Origin: Oleispirillum naphthae
Lineage (GTDB): Bacteria; Pseudomonadota; Alphaproteobacteria; Rhodospirillales; Rhodospirillaceae
NCBI GenBank assembly: GCA_027864655.1
Contig: JAQAZG010000002.1
Coordinates: 397,461 to 461,460 of the forward strand
Direction: 5' to 3'
Length of the DNA stretch: 64,000 nt
Below the pieces are notes generated by a model that saw only the letters and a list, made by a program, of their open reading frames with translations, made no database searches and had not been told where the DNA came from. Position 1 is the first letter of the stretch, and every line of letters starts with the position of its first letter. Made by a program: the position numbers and the translations under genes. Shown here in pieces: positions 23,693 through 31,898 of the stretch.

Positions 23693-24202
23693 ATGGCGGT
23701 GGATTTGCAGTGGCCCGACAAGCTGCCGTTGCCGACCTTCGACGGCTACGGCATCGATCCGCAGGACGGCGTTCTGCGCACCGATATGACCCAGGGTCCG
23801 GCGCGGCAGCGGGTGCAATACACCTCGGTGCCGGAACAGGTTTCCGTGCGGTGGCGGCTCACGCAGTGGCAGTACGCGCTGTTCCGGGCCTGGTACAAAT
23901 TCAAGGGCGAGCGCGGGGCGGAGTGGTTCGGCATCACGTTGCTGACCGGCCTCGGCATGGTCGAACACGAGGCGCGCTTCACCGGGTCCGGTGGGAAGCC
24001 GTTTTCGGCCAAGCCGAAACGCGGCGGCAAGGGCGACGGCGTGACGTGGATCGTCACCGCGACGCTGGAGGTCCGGGAAAGCCCGGACCTGTCCGAAGAG
24101 GTGTTGGATCTCGCTTTGACCGAGGACATGGATGGGCTGATCGCCGCGATGGCGGGGGTCGGCACGCTGGCGAATATCGTGTGGCCGGATCTCGCGGCCT
24201 GA
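23693..24202 (+). CDS. Minor tail protein (distal tail, gpM-like position)
   Basis: A 169-aa protein (DLQWPDKLPLPTFDGYGIDPQDGVLRTDMTQGPARQRVQYTSVPEQVSVRWRLTQWQYALFRAWYKFKGERGAEWFGI). The W-x-x-T-x-x-Q-x-x-x-F-x-x-W pattern is typical of small tail-tip proteins following the tape measure gene in alphaproteobacterial phages. By position it equals lambda M. Three bases separate it from the tape measure stop. Confidence 0.75.
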   Translation: MAVDLQWPDKLPLPTFDGYGIDPQDGVLRTDMTQGPARQRVQYTSVPEQVSVRWRLTQWQYALFRAWYKFKGERGAEWFGITLLTGLGMVEHEARFTGSGGKPFSAKPKRGGKGDGVTWIVTATLEVRESPDLSEEVLDLALTEDMDGLIAAMAGVGTLANIVWPDLAA

Positions 24203-24218
24203 GAAAAAGGGGAACGGC

Positions 24219-25745
24219 ATGGCGACGCTGCAGGAGCGGATCGAGACGGCGACCGAGAACATGGAAACCAATCAGGGTCTGTTGCACGATATCGTGCACG
24301 GCGGCCCGACCGAGACGGTGGAGACCGAAGGCGGATCGGTGCCGACCGTGGCGAAAAAGCTGGCGGACCTGGATGCCGCCTACGCGGCGGCGGGGGCGGT
24401 AGCCGCGTGCGAGGCGGAGCGCACCGCAGCGGAGGCGGCGAGGGGACTGGCCGAAACCGAGCGGGGGCTGGCGGAAACCGCCGCTGATGCGGCGCATGAC
24501 TATGCCCTGGCTGCGGCTGCTGCGGTTGCGTCTGTCCCGGCCCTTGCTACCGAAGCACAGGCTATCTCTGGAACTGATAACGACGCATACATGACCGCGC
24601 TGAGGACTGCCCAGGCCATCGCGGCACTGTCGGCGTCGGGTTCCGAAACTATCACCGCTGGCGAGAACCTTGCCGACCGCGACTTGATCTATCAGGACGT
24701 GTTCAACCAGCGCGGCGGCGGGGCAACGCTGTGGTACAAGATTGATGCGGACGCCACGGCCCCGGTTCGCATATCGCCGCGGGTTGGCATCGCGCTGGAG
24801 GCCATTTCCTCAGCCGCCTCGGGGTCCGCGCAGGTGCGCTCCGGTCGCGTCGATGGCTTCACCGGCCTGACGGTGGGCGGTCTTGTGTGGGCCTCCGCCA
24901 CGGCTGGCGGCGTGACGCAGACCGCGCCCGCAGTTCCGGCCAGCGGTACGCAGACGGCATCTCGGCTGGTCGGCATCGCCGCCTCTGCCACCGAGATCGA
25001 CTTCACGCCCGAGGCGGTCACTACCTTCATTGCGCGCAATTCCGCACTTACCGTCGGCTCATCGGTGGTTGTCAACCACTGGACCGATGGCGGCGCGCGA
25101 GAGCGTGTGCCTCATGCCTACGTCGCGGCCGGCGGGTCTTCCGCTATCGCGCAAGGAACCGGCACCGCCATCGGGAACATGACTGAAAACGGTGGGATTG
25201 CCGCCGCTTTCGACGGGAATGCCAATCAGGGGCACACCTCATGTGCGACTAAGAGCGGAACCACGGGGTTCGTTGGCAAAACCTATTCCGGAGGGAAACG
25301 CGTTATCAAGGCTGTTGCAGTCGGGTCAAACAATTATGGGTTCATCTACGACGGAGCCAGCGTCACGCTGACCCTGCGCGGGTCGGACTCTGCTGCCGCT
25401 TATGGCGGCGGTACCTCTATTGCCACCACAACGGTTTCGGATGCCAGTTTGCTGTCCGTTACTCTGGAGGGGGCGAATGCCTCGACATATGCCAACTACT
25501 GGGTTGACGTTCTGTCTTCATCCGGGTCGGAAAACTTCTGCTACTGCGCGGAGTTAACCTTTTACGAATACTCTGCGACCCGCGATGAGCCTGTGCGCAT
25601 CGGCTCCGCCACCATCGACAGCGCGGCAACGGACTGCATTACGGTGAAGTTTGCCGATGCATCAGACGCGAACCAGGATACCAACACGACGTTTATCAAC
25701 CGTTCCGGCGCGCCGCGCGACGTGATCGTGGAGGTGGCGCTGTGA
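24219..25745 (+). CDS. Tail appendage protein with discoidin-like C-terminal module
   Basis: A 508-aa protein between the M-like and L-like genes. Residues 1-105 are helical with Ala/Glu repeats (AAEAARGLAETERGLAETAAD), the middle holds beta-rich GGLVWASATAGGV and TPEAVTTFIARNS blocks, and residues about 320-450 resemble a discoidin/F5-8C carbohydrate-binding fold: AAAFDGNANQG, TGFVGKTYSGGKRVIKAVAVGSNNYGF, VTLTLRGSD and NYWVD. It is probably a structural appendage that binds cell-surface glycans. Its location within the M-L-K run, rather than after J, is uncommon. Confidence 0.65.
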   Translation: MATLQERIETATENMETNQGLLHDIVHGGPTETVETEGGSVPTVAKKLADLDAAYAAAGAVAACEAERTAAEAARGLAETERGLAETAADAAHDYALAAAAAVASVPALATEAQAISGTDNDAYMTALRTAQAIAALSASGSETITAGENLADRDLIYQDVFNQRGGGATLWYKIDADATAPVRISPRVGIALEAISSAASGSAQVRSGRVDGFTGLTVGGLVWASATAGGVTQTAPAVPASGTQTASRLVGIAASATEIDFTPEAVTTFIARNSALTVGSSVVVNHWTDGGARERVPHAYVAAGGSSAIAQGTGTAIGNMTENGGIAAAFDGNANQGHTSCATKSGTTGFVGKTYSGGKRVIKAVAVGSNNYGFIYDGASVTLTLRGSDSAAAYGGGTSIATTTVSDASLLSVTLEGANASTYANYWVDVLSSSGSENFCYCAELTFYEYSATRDEPVRIGSATIDSAATDCITVKFADASDANQDTNTTFINRSGAPRDVIVEVAL

Positions 25746-25784
25746 GCAAGGAAAACCGGATCGATTTTGAGGCGGGCGGCGATT

Positions 25785-26399
25785 ATGCCTGATCCGAACC
25801 TTTCCGAGGCGATCCGTGAGGCGTATGCGTCGTCGCCTTCCGGCGTGGTGACGCTGCATACGCTCGAGCTTCTGCACCCCAACTTCGACGCGCCGGTCCG
25901 GGTGGTGCGCAATCATGCGGATACGAAGACCTGGCTCGCGCTCGGCGGCGCGGCGGTGCAGTCGGTGCTCGATGCGCTCGATGAAAAGACGCGCCGGAAC
26001 ATCGGCCTGGTCGCACGGCTGGAAGCGAGCGCGCCGGAAAACCCGGGCGAGATGGTGGCGTGGGTCGCTCTGGCCTTCGACGTCGATCTGCCTGAGGTGG
26101 CGACAAGCGCCGCGCCGGAGGCGACGGTGACGATCGACAACGTGGATCAAGAGATCACGCGGCAGCTTGATCTTGCCGCCACCAGCACCGAAAAAATCCG
26201 CATGATCTATCGACCCTACATCTCCTCGGATATCGAGGGGCCGCAGGCGGACCCGCCGATGGTGCTGACGGTGGGCGACGTGACGGTCACCGACATGCAG
26301 GTTTCCGGCAACGCGGGCGTGTCGGACGTGGGCAACCGGGCATTCCCCAACGAGACCTATACCGCGACACGGTTTCCCGCCCTCGCGGCGTCTCAGTAA
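25785..26399 (+). CDS. DUF1833 minor tail protein (gpL-like)
   Basis: A 204-aa protein of the DUF1833 family: SEAIREAYASSPSGVVTLHTLELLHPNF, ENPGEMVAWVALAFDVDLPEV, ATVTIDNVDQEITRQLDLA, then a C-terminal VSDVGNRAFPNETYTATRFPAL. Members equal lambda gpL, part of the tail-tip baseplate hub, and occur just before the NlpC/P60 gene. The start MPDPNLSE at 25785 was chosen as the best match; a short 16-codon frame (25742-25792) overlaps it. Confidence 0.85.
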   Translation: MPDPNLSEAIREAYASSPSGVVTLHTLELLHPNFDAPVRVVRNHADTKTWLALGGAAVQSVLDALDEKTRRNIGLVARLEASAPENPGEMVAWVALAFDVDLPEVATSAAPEATVTIDNVDQEITRQLDLAATSTEKIRMIYRPYISSDIEGPQADPPMVLTVGDVTVTDMQVSGNAGVSDVGNRAFPNETYTATRFPALAASQ

Positions 26400-26419
26400 G
26401 CATCCGGCGGAGATACAGC

Positions 26420-26827
26420 ATGCATTGGGCGGCGCAATACATCGGCCTTCCCTGGTCCGAAACCGGGGAAGGACCGGAAAGCTATCACTGCTGGTCGTTC
26501 GTGCGGATGGTCGAGGCCAAGCATTTTGGCCGCGACCTGCCGCCGATTCCCAACCCGGGCGACCTGTTGCCCTTGGCGCGGGCGTTCCGCGATCATCCGG
26601 AGCGGGTACGCTGGCCGCGCGTCGAAGTGCCGATGGAGGGCGATTGCGTGTTGCTGCGCTGCGCCCGCTATCCGGTGCACGTCGGCGTGTGGGCTGGGCC
26701 TGCGGTCGGCGGTGGGGTGCTGCACTGCGCCGAGGCGGCGGGGGTGGTCTACCAGCGGCCCGACGCTCTGGCGGGAAACGGCTGGAAGATCGAGGGGTAT
26801 TACCGCTTCGTGGGGGAGGGAGCCTAG
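26420..26827 (+). CDS. NlpC/P60 tail peptidase (gpK-like)
   Basis: A 135-aa NlpC/P60 cysteine peptidase. The catalytic Cys is in YHCWSFVRMV (Cys24), the His in PVHVGVWAG, and the polar third residue follows in the next strand (LHCAEAAGVVYQR). Members cut cell-wall peptide stems for DNA entry or act in tail assembly. Its stop abuts the J start directly. Confidence 0.88.
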   Translation: MHWAAQYIGLPWSETGEGPESYHCWSFVRMVEAKHFGRDLPPIPNPGDLLPLARAFRDHPERVRWPRVEVPMEGDCVLLRCARYPVHVGVWAGPAVGGGVLHCAEAAGVVYQRPDALAGNGWKIEGYYRFVGEGA

Positions 26828-29257
26828 ATGCTGGCGAGCGTGGTGGAATGCCCCAATGCCTTCGACCTGGCGGCGGGGCGCAAGCTGCACCCGGTGACGG
26901 AACCGACGACGGTGCGCGGGTGGCTGGATGCGCACGGCATCGTCGAGTTCGCCCGACCGACCATCTGCATTCATAACGGTGGCGCGCTGCTGCGTGCCGA
27001 TTGGGCGACGACGCGCATCCTTGGCGGCGACGTGTGCGTGTTCGTCGCTCTGCCGCAGGGCGGTGGCGGTGGCGGCAAGAAGAACCCCCTCGCGACGGTC
27101 CTGTCTCTTGCCGTGATGATCGGTGCGGTCGCGGCGGGTCAGGTGTGGGGCGCGGACCTGGCAATCGAACTGTGGGGCGGCTCCGGGGTGATCACCCCCA
27201 CCCAGGCGCTTTACGGCACTGCCCTTGTGACTGGAGGTGTTGCCGTCGCCGGGTCGGCGCTGATCTCGGCGGTCGTGCCCGCGGGCAAGCCCGCCTCGAC
27301 CGCCGTTTCCGCTTCCGCCTATCCCGAGGCCAGCCCGACCTACAGCCTGACCGCGACAGGCAATCAGGCGCGGTTGGGGCAGGCGGTGCCGGCGCAGTAT
27401 GGGCGTCACATCGCGGTGCCGGATTACGCGTCCCCGCCCTACCAGGAATACGTCGATAACGATCAAATGCTCCACGCGGTGGTCTGCCTCGGCCAGGGCT
27501 ATCACGAAATCGAGCAGATTCGAATCGACGACACGCCGATATCGAGCTTCGAGGAGGTGGAGTACGAGGTGGTGGAACCCGGCGGGTCGGTGACGTTGAT
27601 CGACCCGCAGGTGGTGACCGCGCTCGAGGTGGCGGGGCAGGAGGCGGTGGCCCCCAATGAATTGGCTGAGGGCGAGGATGGCTGGGTGGGGCCGTTCGTG
27701 ATCTGCGATGCGGGCGACACCATCACCTCCATCGGCATCGATGCCGCCTTCGCGCGCGGGCTCTATTACGCCAACACCTCGGGCGGGTTCGACTCCCGCA
27801 CGGTGACGTGGGAGGTGCAGGCGCAGCTGATCGACGACGATGGCGAGGCGGTGGACGACTGGTTCGCGCTGGGCAGCGAGAGCGTGACCGCAGCCACGAA
27901 CACGCCGCAGTACCGCAGCTATAAATACGCCGTGGCATCCGGTCGCTATCAGGCGCGGCTGCGGCGGACCAACGATATCGACACCTCCGCCCAGGCCGGG
28001 CACGAACTGCGCTGGGCGCAGGCGCGGGGGTATCTCGACGCGGCGCAGAATTGGGGCGATAAGACCTTGCTCGCCTTCAAGATGCGGGCGACCGACAATC
28101 TCTCCAACCGCTCCTCGCGCGCGATCAAGGTGATCTCCACGCGGAAAATCCAGGTGTGGACGCCGGAAACCGGCTGGTCGCTGCAGGCGTCTCGGTCTCT
28201 GGTGTGGGCCGCCGCCGACGTGTTCCGCGCGGCTTACGGCGGCAAGGTGGCCGACGCCCGTCTGCCGCTGGCGGAGTGGGCGGCGCTCGACGCGGTGCAC
28301 GCGGCGCGCGGCGACTATTTCGACTATCGCTTCGAAACCCAGACGACGGTGTGGGATGCGGCCAAGCAAATCCTGCTGTGCGGGCGTTCCGTGCCGATCC
28401 AGCAGGGCGGCGTTATCCGCGTGTTCCGCGATGCGCCGCAGGCGATCCCAAGCGCGATGTTCACCGGGCGCAACATCCTCAAGTCCAGCTTCTCGGTCAA
28501 GTACGCCATGCCGTCCGATGACACCGCCGATGCGGTGATCCTGGAATACTACTCGGCAAAAACCTGGAAGCTCGCCGAGGTCAAGGCGAGGGTGCGGGAC
28601 GCGGCCTACGACGCATGGCTGGCAAGCGAAGGTCTGACGGATGGTGACGCGGCCCGCCTGGCGTGGGCGGACCTTGCCGAAAACCCGGTGCGGGTGAGCC
28701 AACCGGGAATCACCGGCAAGGCGCATGCGTTGCGCGAGGCCGACTACCTCGCCGCGAAGAACCGATATCGGCGCATCTTCCCCACCTTCCGCACCGAGAT
28801 GGAGGGGATGATCCCGACCTACGGCGATCTCGCCTCGGTCAGTTATCCGATGGTGGCGTGGGGTCTGTCGGGCGAGGTGATCGCCTGGACCTCGGACGAT
28901 CCGGAAACCGACGGTGAGGGAAACCCGGTGGCGTGGCCCAACGCGGTGTTGCGACTCTCGGAACCGCCGCAGTGGACCGAGGGGGAGGACCATTATATCG
29001 CCCTCCGCGATCGCACGGGCGGGATGGCGGGTCCGTTCCTCGTAACGCCGGGGGCGAGTGCCGACACCGTGGCGTTGGAGGAGACTCTGACGATTGCCCC
29101 CTACGTCGGCTCCAAGGCCGAGCGGACGCACTTCAGCTTCGGCCCCGCCAGCGCCTATTCCCGCATGGTGATCATCACCGGCCTGCGCCCCCGCCGCGCC
29201 GGTCAGCAAGTGGAAGTCTCCGGCGTGGTGGATGATACCAGGGTCTATGTGAATTAG
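26828..29257 (+). CDS. Tail tip/host specificity protein, gpJ-like
   Basis: An 809-aa central tail-tip protein. The N-terminus includes an HGIVEFARPTICIHNGGALLRADWATTRI block, then a Gly-rich hinge and a hydrophobic pair (PLATVLSLAVMIGAVAAGQVWG), typical of gpI/gpJ-type proteins of alphaproteobacterial phages. The YSLTATGNQARLGQAVPAQYGRH block is the J-family signature, followed by fibronectin-like and phage-tail_3-like parts. It should bind the receptor and trigger ejection. No separate gpI gene is seen; the N-terminal hydrophobic hairpin may take its place. Confidence 0.88.
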   Translation: MLASVVECPNAFDLAAGRKLHPVTEPTTVRGWLDAHGIVEFARPTICIHNGGALLRADWATTRILGGDVCVFVALPQGGGGGGKKNPLATVLSLAVMIGAVAAGQVWGADLAIELWGGSGVITPTQALYGTALVTGGVAVAGSALISAVVPAGKPASTAVSASAYPEASPTYSLTATGNQARLGQAVPAQYGRHIAVPDYASPPYQEYVDNDQMLHAVVCLGQGYHEIEQIRIDDTPISSFEEVEYEVVEPGGSVTLIDPQVVTALEVAGQEAVAPNELAEGEDGWVGPFVICDAGDTITSIGIDAAFARGLYYANTSGGFDSRTVTWEVQAQLIDDDGEAVDDWFALGSESVTAATNTPQYRSYKYAVASGRYQARLRRTNDIDTSAQAGHELRWAQARGYLDAAQNWGDKTLLAFKMRATDNLSNRSSRAIKVISTRKIQVWTPETGWSLQASRSLVWAAADVFRAAYGGKVADARLPLAEWAALDAVHAARGDYFDYRFETQTTVWDAAKQILLCGRSVPIQQGGVIRVFRDAPQAIPSAMFTGRNILKSSFSVKYAMPSDDTADAVILEYYSAKTWKLAEVKARVRDAAYDAWLASEGLTDGDAARLAWADLAENPVRVSQPGITGKAHALREADYLAAKNRYRRIFPTFRTEMEGMIPTYGDLASVSYPMVAWGLSGEVIAWTSDDPETDGEGNPVAWPNAVLRLSEPPQWTEGEDHYIALRDRTGGMAGPFLVTPGASADTVALEETLTIAPYVGSKAERTHFSFGPASAYSRMVIITGLRPRRAGQQVEVSGVVDDTRVYVN

Positions 29258-29298
29258 GCATGCACAAGCATTCGACGCGCCGCGTTCGGCGCATATTC

Positions 29299-29326
29299 GG
29301 GCCGCCCGGGCATGGGCGGCCTTTTT
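29299..29326 (+). terminator. Rho-independent terminator after the J-like gene
   Basis: GGCCGCCC (29299-29306) pairs with GGGCGGCC (29314-29321) and is followed by TTTTT (29322-29326). It lies between the tail operon and the lysis genes. Confidence 0.85.
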
Positions 29327-29343
29327 CATGGGGGAGAGGGCCG

Positions 29344-29742
29344 ATGGACGTGCCGCCGGAAGCGGACAAGGGGATCGAGGCGCTCCGGTCGCTGACCGGG
29401 GGCTTCGGCGGAATGGTGATGACGGCGGGGCTGGCGCGGATGCTGTGGCATCACCGCCTCGTGCGCCTGGGGCAGCGGAGGTTCTGGTCCCGCGATCTGT
29501 TGTGGGAGGTCCCGACCGCGCTGTTTTCGGCGACCATCGGCAGCGGCGTCGCCGAGATCCTGATGCCGCATATCGCCGACGCGGTGCGCGACGATCCGGC
29601 GCGGCTCTACACCATCGGCAACTGCATCGTGGGGGTGTGCGCCTGGCTTGGTCCGCGCGGCACCGAGGTGCTGCTCGGTCGCGTCGTCAACAAGTACTTT
29701 CCGCAGCCAAAGGGGGATCATCATGATCGCGCTGACGCGTGA
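29344..29742 (+). CDS. Putative holin (132 aa)
   Basis: The start MDVPPEADKGIEALRSLTGGFGG at 29344 has GGGGGAGAGGG upstream. Two to three hydrophobic stretches are visible (about residues 18-34, 55-75, 88-106), separated by a charged loop. Size and place just before the endolysin gene fit a holin or holin-associated membrane protein; the family is not certain. It overlaps the endolysin gene by 20 bp. Confidence 0.65.
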   Translation: MDVPPEADKGIEALRSLTGGFGGMVMTAGLARMLWHHRLVRLGQRRFWSRDLLWEVPTALFSATIGSGVAEILMPHIADAVRDDPARLYTIGNCIVGVCAWLGPRGTEVLLGRVVNKYFPQPKGDHHDRADA

Positions 29743-30280
29743 CATTCTGTTCGCCGCGATGCCGTATGCGCAGACGCGGCGTGTCGAGGTTTTCATGCCG
29801 CATCTTCAGGCTACGGTCGACCGCTTCGGCATCGCGGCTAGGCCTCTGCGGTTGGCGCATTTCCTCGCGCAGGTAGCGCATGAGAGCGGCAGCCTGCGCT
29901 ACACCGAAGAGATTGCGAGCGGGGATGCCTACGAAGGCCGGACAAATCTCGGCAACACCCATCCTGGCGATGGGCGGCGCTATAAGGGGCGCGGGCTGAT
30001 CCAGTTGACCGGGCGGTTCAATTACCGCGAATGCGGCGCGGCGCTTAACCTGCCGCTCGAGGACCAGCCAGAGCTGCTGGCGGAGCCCGAGGCGGCGTGT
30101 CTCTCGGCAGGCTGGTATTGGGAGACCCGCGGACTCAACGGCATCGCCGATACCGATGACGCGCTGAAGGTGACGCGGCGCATCAACGGCGGGACCAACG
30201 GCCTCGAGGACCGCCTGGCGAACCTGCGGCGGACGAAGAAGGCCTTGGGCCTGAAGGTGGAGGACGATCATGTGGGATGA
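29723..30280 (+). CDS. Endolysin, GH19 chitinase-like muramidase
   Basis: A 185-aa GH19-type lysozyme: LAHFLAQVAHESGSLRYTEEIASGDAYEGRTNLGNTHPGDG, RYKGRGLIQLTGRFNY, CLSAGWYWETRGLNGIADTDD and VTRRINGGTNGLEDR. The catalytic Glu is in AHESG, and a second Glu follows in YTEEIA. It cleaves the glycan of peptidoglycan at the end of the lytic cycle. The ATG at 29723 lies inside the holin-like gene, with AGGGGG upstream. No signal peptide, so it needs a holin. Confidence 0.92.
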   Translation: MIALTRDILFAAMPYAQTRRVEVFMPHLQATVDRFGIAARPLRLAHFLAQVAHESGSLRYTEEIASGDAYEGRTNLGNTHPGDGRRYKGRGLIQLTGRFNYRECGAALNLPLEDQPELLAEPEAACLSAGWYWETRGLNGIADTDDALKVTRRINGGTNGLEDRLANLRRTKKALGLKVEDDHVG

Positions 30281-30800
30281 TGTCAAAGGGTTGATCGGCG
30301 CTGTTGCCCCGACGATCGCAACCGCCTTGGGCGGACCGCTTGCCGGTGGGGCTGTGTCGCTGCTGACGAGTGCGCTCGGTTTGAGCAGCGATGCGAGCCA
30401 AAAGGACATCGTGTCCGCCATCGCTTCGGCCTCACCGGAGGCTATAGCCGAGATCAAGAAAGCGGAAATCGAGTATCAGCAGCGGATCGCGGAACTCGAT
30501 GTCGATCTCGAAAAGCTCGCGGTGGTGGATCGATCGAGCGCGCGCGAACGGGAGGCGAAGGTCGGAGGGTGGGCTAACCCGCTGCTGGCGAGCCTCGTTG
30601 TGGTTGGGTTCATGGTGGCGGTGTTCATGGTCATCTCTGGATACACCGTGACGGACACCGTGAATGCCACTCTGGTCGGCACCGTGATTGGCTATGTCTC
30701 CGCGAAGGCCGATCAGGTGGTGAGCTACTACTTCGGCTCGAGCGCAGGCTCGCGCAGCAAGGATGACCTGATTTCGAGAATCGGTGCGGGGCGGAAGTAG
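30270..30800 (+). CDS. 3TM holin-like membrane protein (176 aa)
   Basis: A 176-aa protein with the start VKGLIGAVAPTIATALGGPLAGGAVSLLTSALGLSSDASQKD, typical of the 3TM holin family first described in gene transfer agents. A charged coiled segment (EIKKAEIEYQQRIAELDVDLEKLAVVD) is followed by two strong membrane segments (about 105-125 and 130-150) and a basic C-terminus. It overlaps the endolysin gene by 11 bp and ends before a terminator. Two holin candidates flank the endolysin gene, so one may be an antiholin or a spanin substitute. Confidence 0.75.
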   Translation: MWDDVKGLIGAVAPTIATALGGPLAGGAVSLLTSALGLSSDASQKDIVSAIASASPEAIAEIKKAEIEYQQRIAELDVDLEKLAVVDRSSAREREAKVGGWANPLLASLVVVGFMVAVFMVISGYTVTDTVNATLVGTVIGYVSAKADQVVSYYFGSSAGSRSKDDLISRIGAGRK

Positions 30801-30840
30801 CCACTTGCCCATAGGGACTGAAGGAAACGGGCATCAAAAA

Positions 30841-30874
30841 GCCCCGGACTCTCATTGAGTCCGGGGCTTTTTTT
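30841..30874 (+). terminator. Strong terminator after the lysis operon
   Basis: GCCCCGGACTC (30841-30851) pairs perfectly with GAGTCCGGGGC (30857-30867) around a five-base loop, followed by seven T (30868-30874). Confidence 0.92.
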
Positions 30875-30895
30875 GTGCCCAGAGCCAACAAAAAA

Positions 30896-30940
30896 CGTAC
30901 TCAGTACGCTTATTTTCGTTGAAAAACCGTACTCAGTACG
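30896..30940. repeat. Two copies of the palindrome CGTACTCAGTACG
   Basis: The 13-bp palindrome (arms CGTACT/AGTACG around C) occurs at 30896-30908 and 30928-30940, 32 bp centre to centre (about three helical turns). It lies after the lysis terminator and before the four small right-end genes, so it is probably an operator of that operon. Confidence 0.7.
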
Positions 30941-31006
30941 GTATATTTCTTTTGTGGTCAGGGGGCGGGGCGGTCCCGCTCCCCCGCCACAACGGAGGAA
31001 GAAAAG

Positions 31007-31081
31007 ATGGACGTCCCTTTCTTCCTTCACCTCCGGTTCAGGTTCTTCGGTTTCACCGTTGAACTGAAAATCGAGAGGTAG
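31007..31081 (+). CDS. Very small protein (24 aa), prophage right end
   Basis: ATG at 31007 follows an AACGGAGGAAG ribosome site and opens a 24-codon frame rich in Phe (MDVPFFLHLRFRFFGFTVEL, then KIER). The strong ribosome site and codon pattern support translation. It may insert in the membrane or act as a leader peptide. A GC-rich hairpin without T-run follows at about 31087-31118. Confidence 0.5.
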   Translation: MDVPFFLHLRFRFFGFTVELKIER

Positions 31082-31140
31082 GAGGCCGGGGAGGGGCTGG
31101 AACCCCCTCCCCGGAACTCCCTAAGTGTAGGAGGCTGCTC

Positions 31141-31308
31141 ATGCGATTTCAAGCGCGTGCTATTATCCCCGCAATCGCGGGGGGGGTGATCGCGGGCGGC
31201 GCGGTGCTTTTCCTCTTCGGGTTGCTGGTGGCGCTTGCTATCGGCGTTCCGGTGGCGATCGCCGTGGCGTTGATCTTCGGTAAACGGGTGGAGGGAGAAG
31301 GATCATGA
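31141..31308 (+). CDS. Small two-span membrane protein (55 aa)
   Basis: ATG at 31141 follows TAGGAGG. The frame of 55 codons encodes a short basic N-terminus and a long hydrophobic stretch (about residues 8-47, AIIPAIAGGVIAGGAVLFLF and on through LALAIGVPVAIAVALIFG) that would form two membrane helices, then GKRVEGEGS. The stop overlaps the next ATG by four bases. Likely a lysogenic-conversion or holin-like gene; role unknown. Confidence 0.7.
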   Translation: MRFQARAIIPAIAGGVIAGGAVLFLFGLLVALAIGVPVAIAVALIFGKRVEGEGS

Positions 31309-31517
31309 CGTCGGACGATTTTCGCGCCTGGCGTAAGGCGCTTGGGCTTACCCAGACTGCTGCGGCGCAGGCATTGGGCCTCGGCAAGTCAACGGTGGAA
31401 CTGTATGAGGCCGGAAAGCGCCGGGACAACGGCGCTCCGGTCGATATCCCGCACACGGTCGCCTTGGCCTGTTCGGCTCTGTACCACAGGCTTTCTCCAT
31501 GGGGGGAGGGGGCGTGA
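31305..31517 (+). CDS. Small XRE-type HTH protein (70 aa)
   Basis: A 70-aa protein with an HTH at about residues 6-40 (FRAWRKALGLTQTAAAQALGLGKSTVELYEAGKRRDN), the compact XRE form with a C-terminal VALACSALYHRLSPW typical of small alphaproteobacterial regulators. Overlaps both neighbours (ATGA and one base). It may bind the paired palindromes upstream of this operon. Confidence 0.82.
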   Translation: MTSDDFRAWRKALGLTQTAAAQALGLGKSTVELYEAGKRRDNGAPVDIPHTVALACSALYHRLSPWGEGA

Positions 31518-31798
31518 TGTTTTTCCGGGTGTTGGTGGGGGCCGCGCTTCTTGGGGCGGTTTCGGCTGGGGTCGGAACCATCGTTTTGACGGTGCTGCTC
31601 ATGGTGGTCAGCGGAAGTATCCACGTCCAGATGAACGATTTCCTGGAAACCTTGACGGGTGTTCCAGGAATCGGTTTTGCCGTTCTCGGCGCATCGGTCG
31701 GCGCGATGAAGGGAATCACGGTCGCTGGGTTGTTGAATGTTGCCGGTGAAGTGATGGTTGGCGCGGCTGAGTGGTGCATTCGGAGGCTGCGCCGTTAA
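31517..31798 (+). CDS. Membrane protein (93 aa), last gene of the prophage
   Basis: A 93-aa protein with a strong N-terminal membrane segment (about residues 2-35) and a second (about 55-75, IGFAVLGASVGAMKGITVAGLL), ending in a basic EWCIRRLRR. The ATG overlaps the stop of the HTH gene. Being last before the attachment site is typical of lysogenic-conversion genes. Confidence 0.65.
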   Translation: MFFRVLVGAALLGAVSAGVGTIVLTVLLMVVSGSIHVQMNDFLETLTGVPGIGFAVLGASVGAMKGITVAGLLNVAGEVMVGAAEWCIRRLRR

Positions 31799-31802
31799 CA
31801 TC

Positions 31803-31881
31803 GGTTTGCCACACCACCTATAACGCATTGATATCTATAACCGTGAACAGAGCGGGAATTGTGGCAAACCGCATTGATATC
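31803..31881. promoter_or_regulatory. Repeat pair next to attR, candidate integrase arm sites
   Basis: GGTTTGCCAC (31803-31812) is inverted at 31861-31870 (GTGGCAAACC), and GCATTGATATC occurs directly at 31825-31835 and 31871-31881. Such repeats near an attachment site are the usual binding sites of phage integrase or its cofactors. A role in attP is inferred because they lie within 100 bp of the crossover region. Confidence 0.6.
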
Positions 31882-31898
31882 GTTGCAGAATTTTAAGT

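Noticed and set aside
25742..25792. 16-codon frame GTG...TGA before the DUF1833 gene
   Set aside because: It fits neatly between two genes but has no ribosome site, and such short frames are expected by chance.
31087..31118. GC-rich hairpin after the 24-aa gene as a terminator
   Set aside because: The stem is strong but no T-run follows; it could equally be a leader structure.
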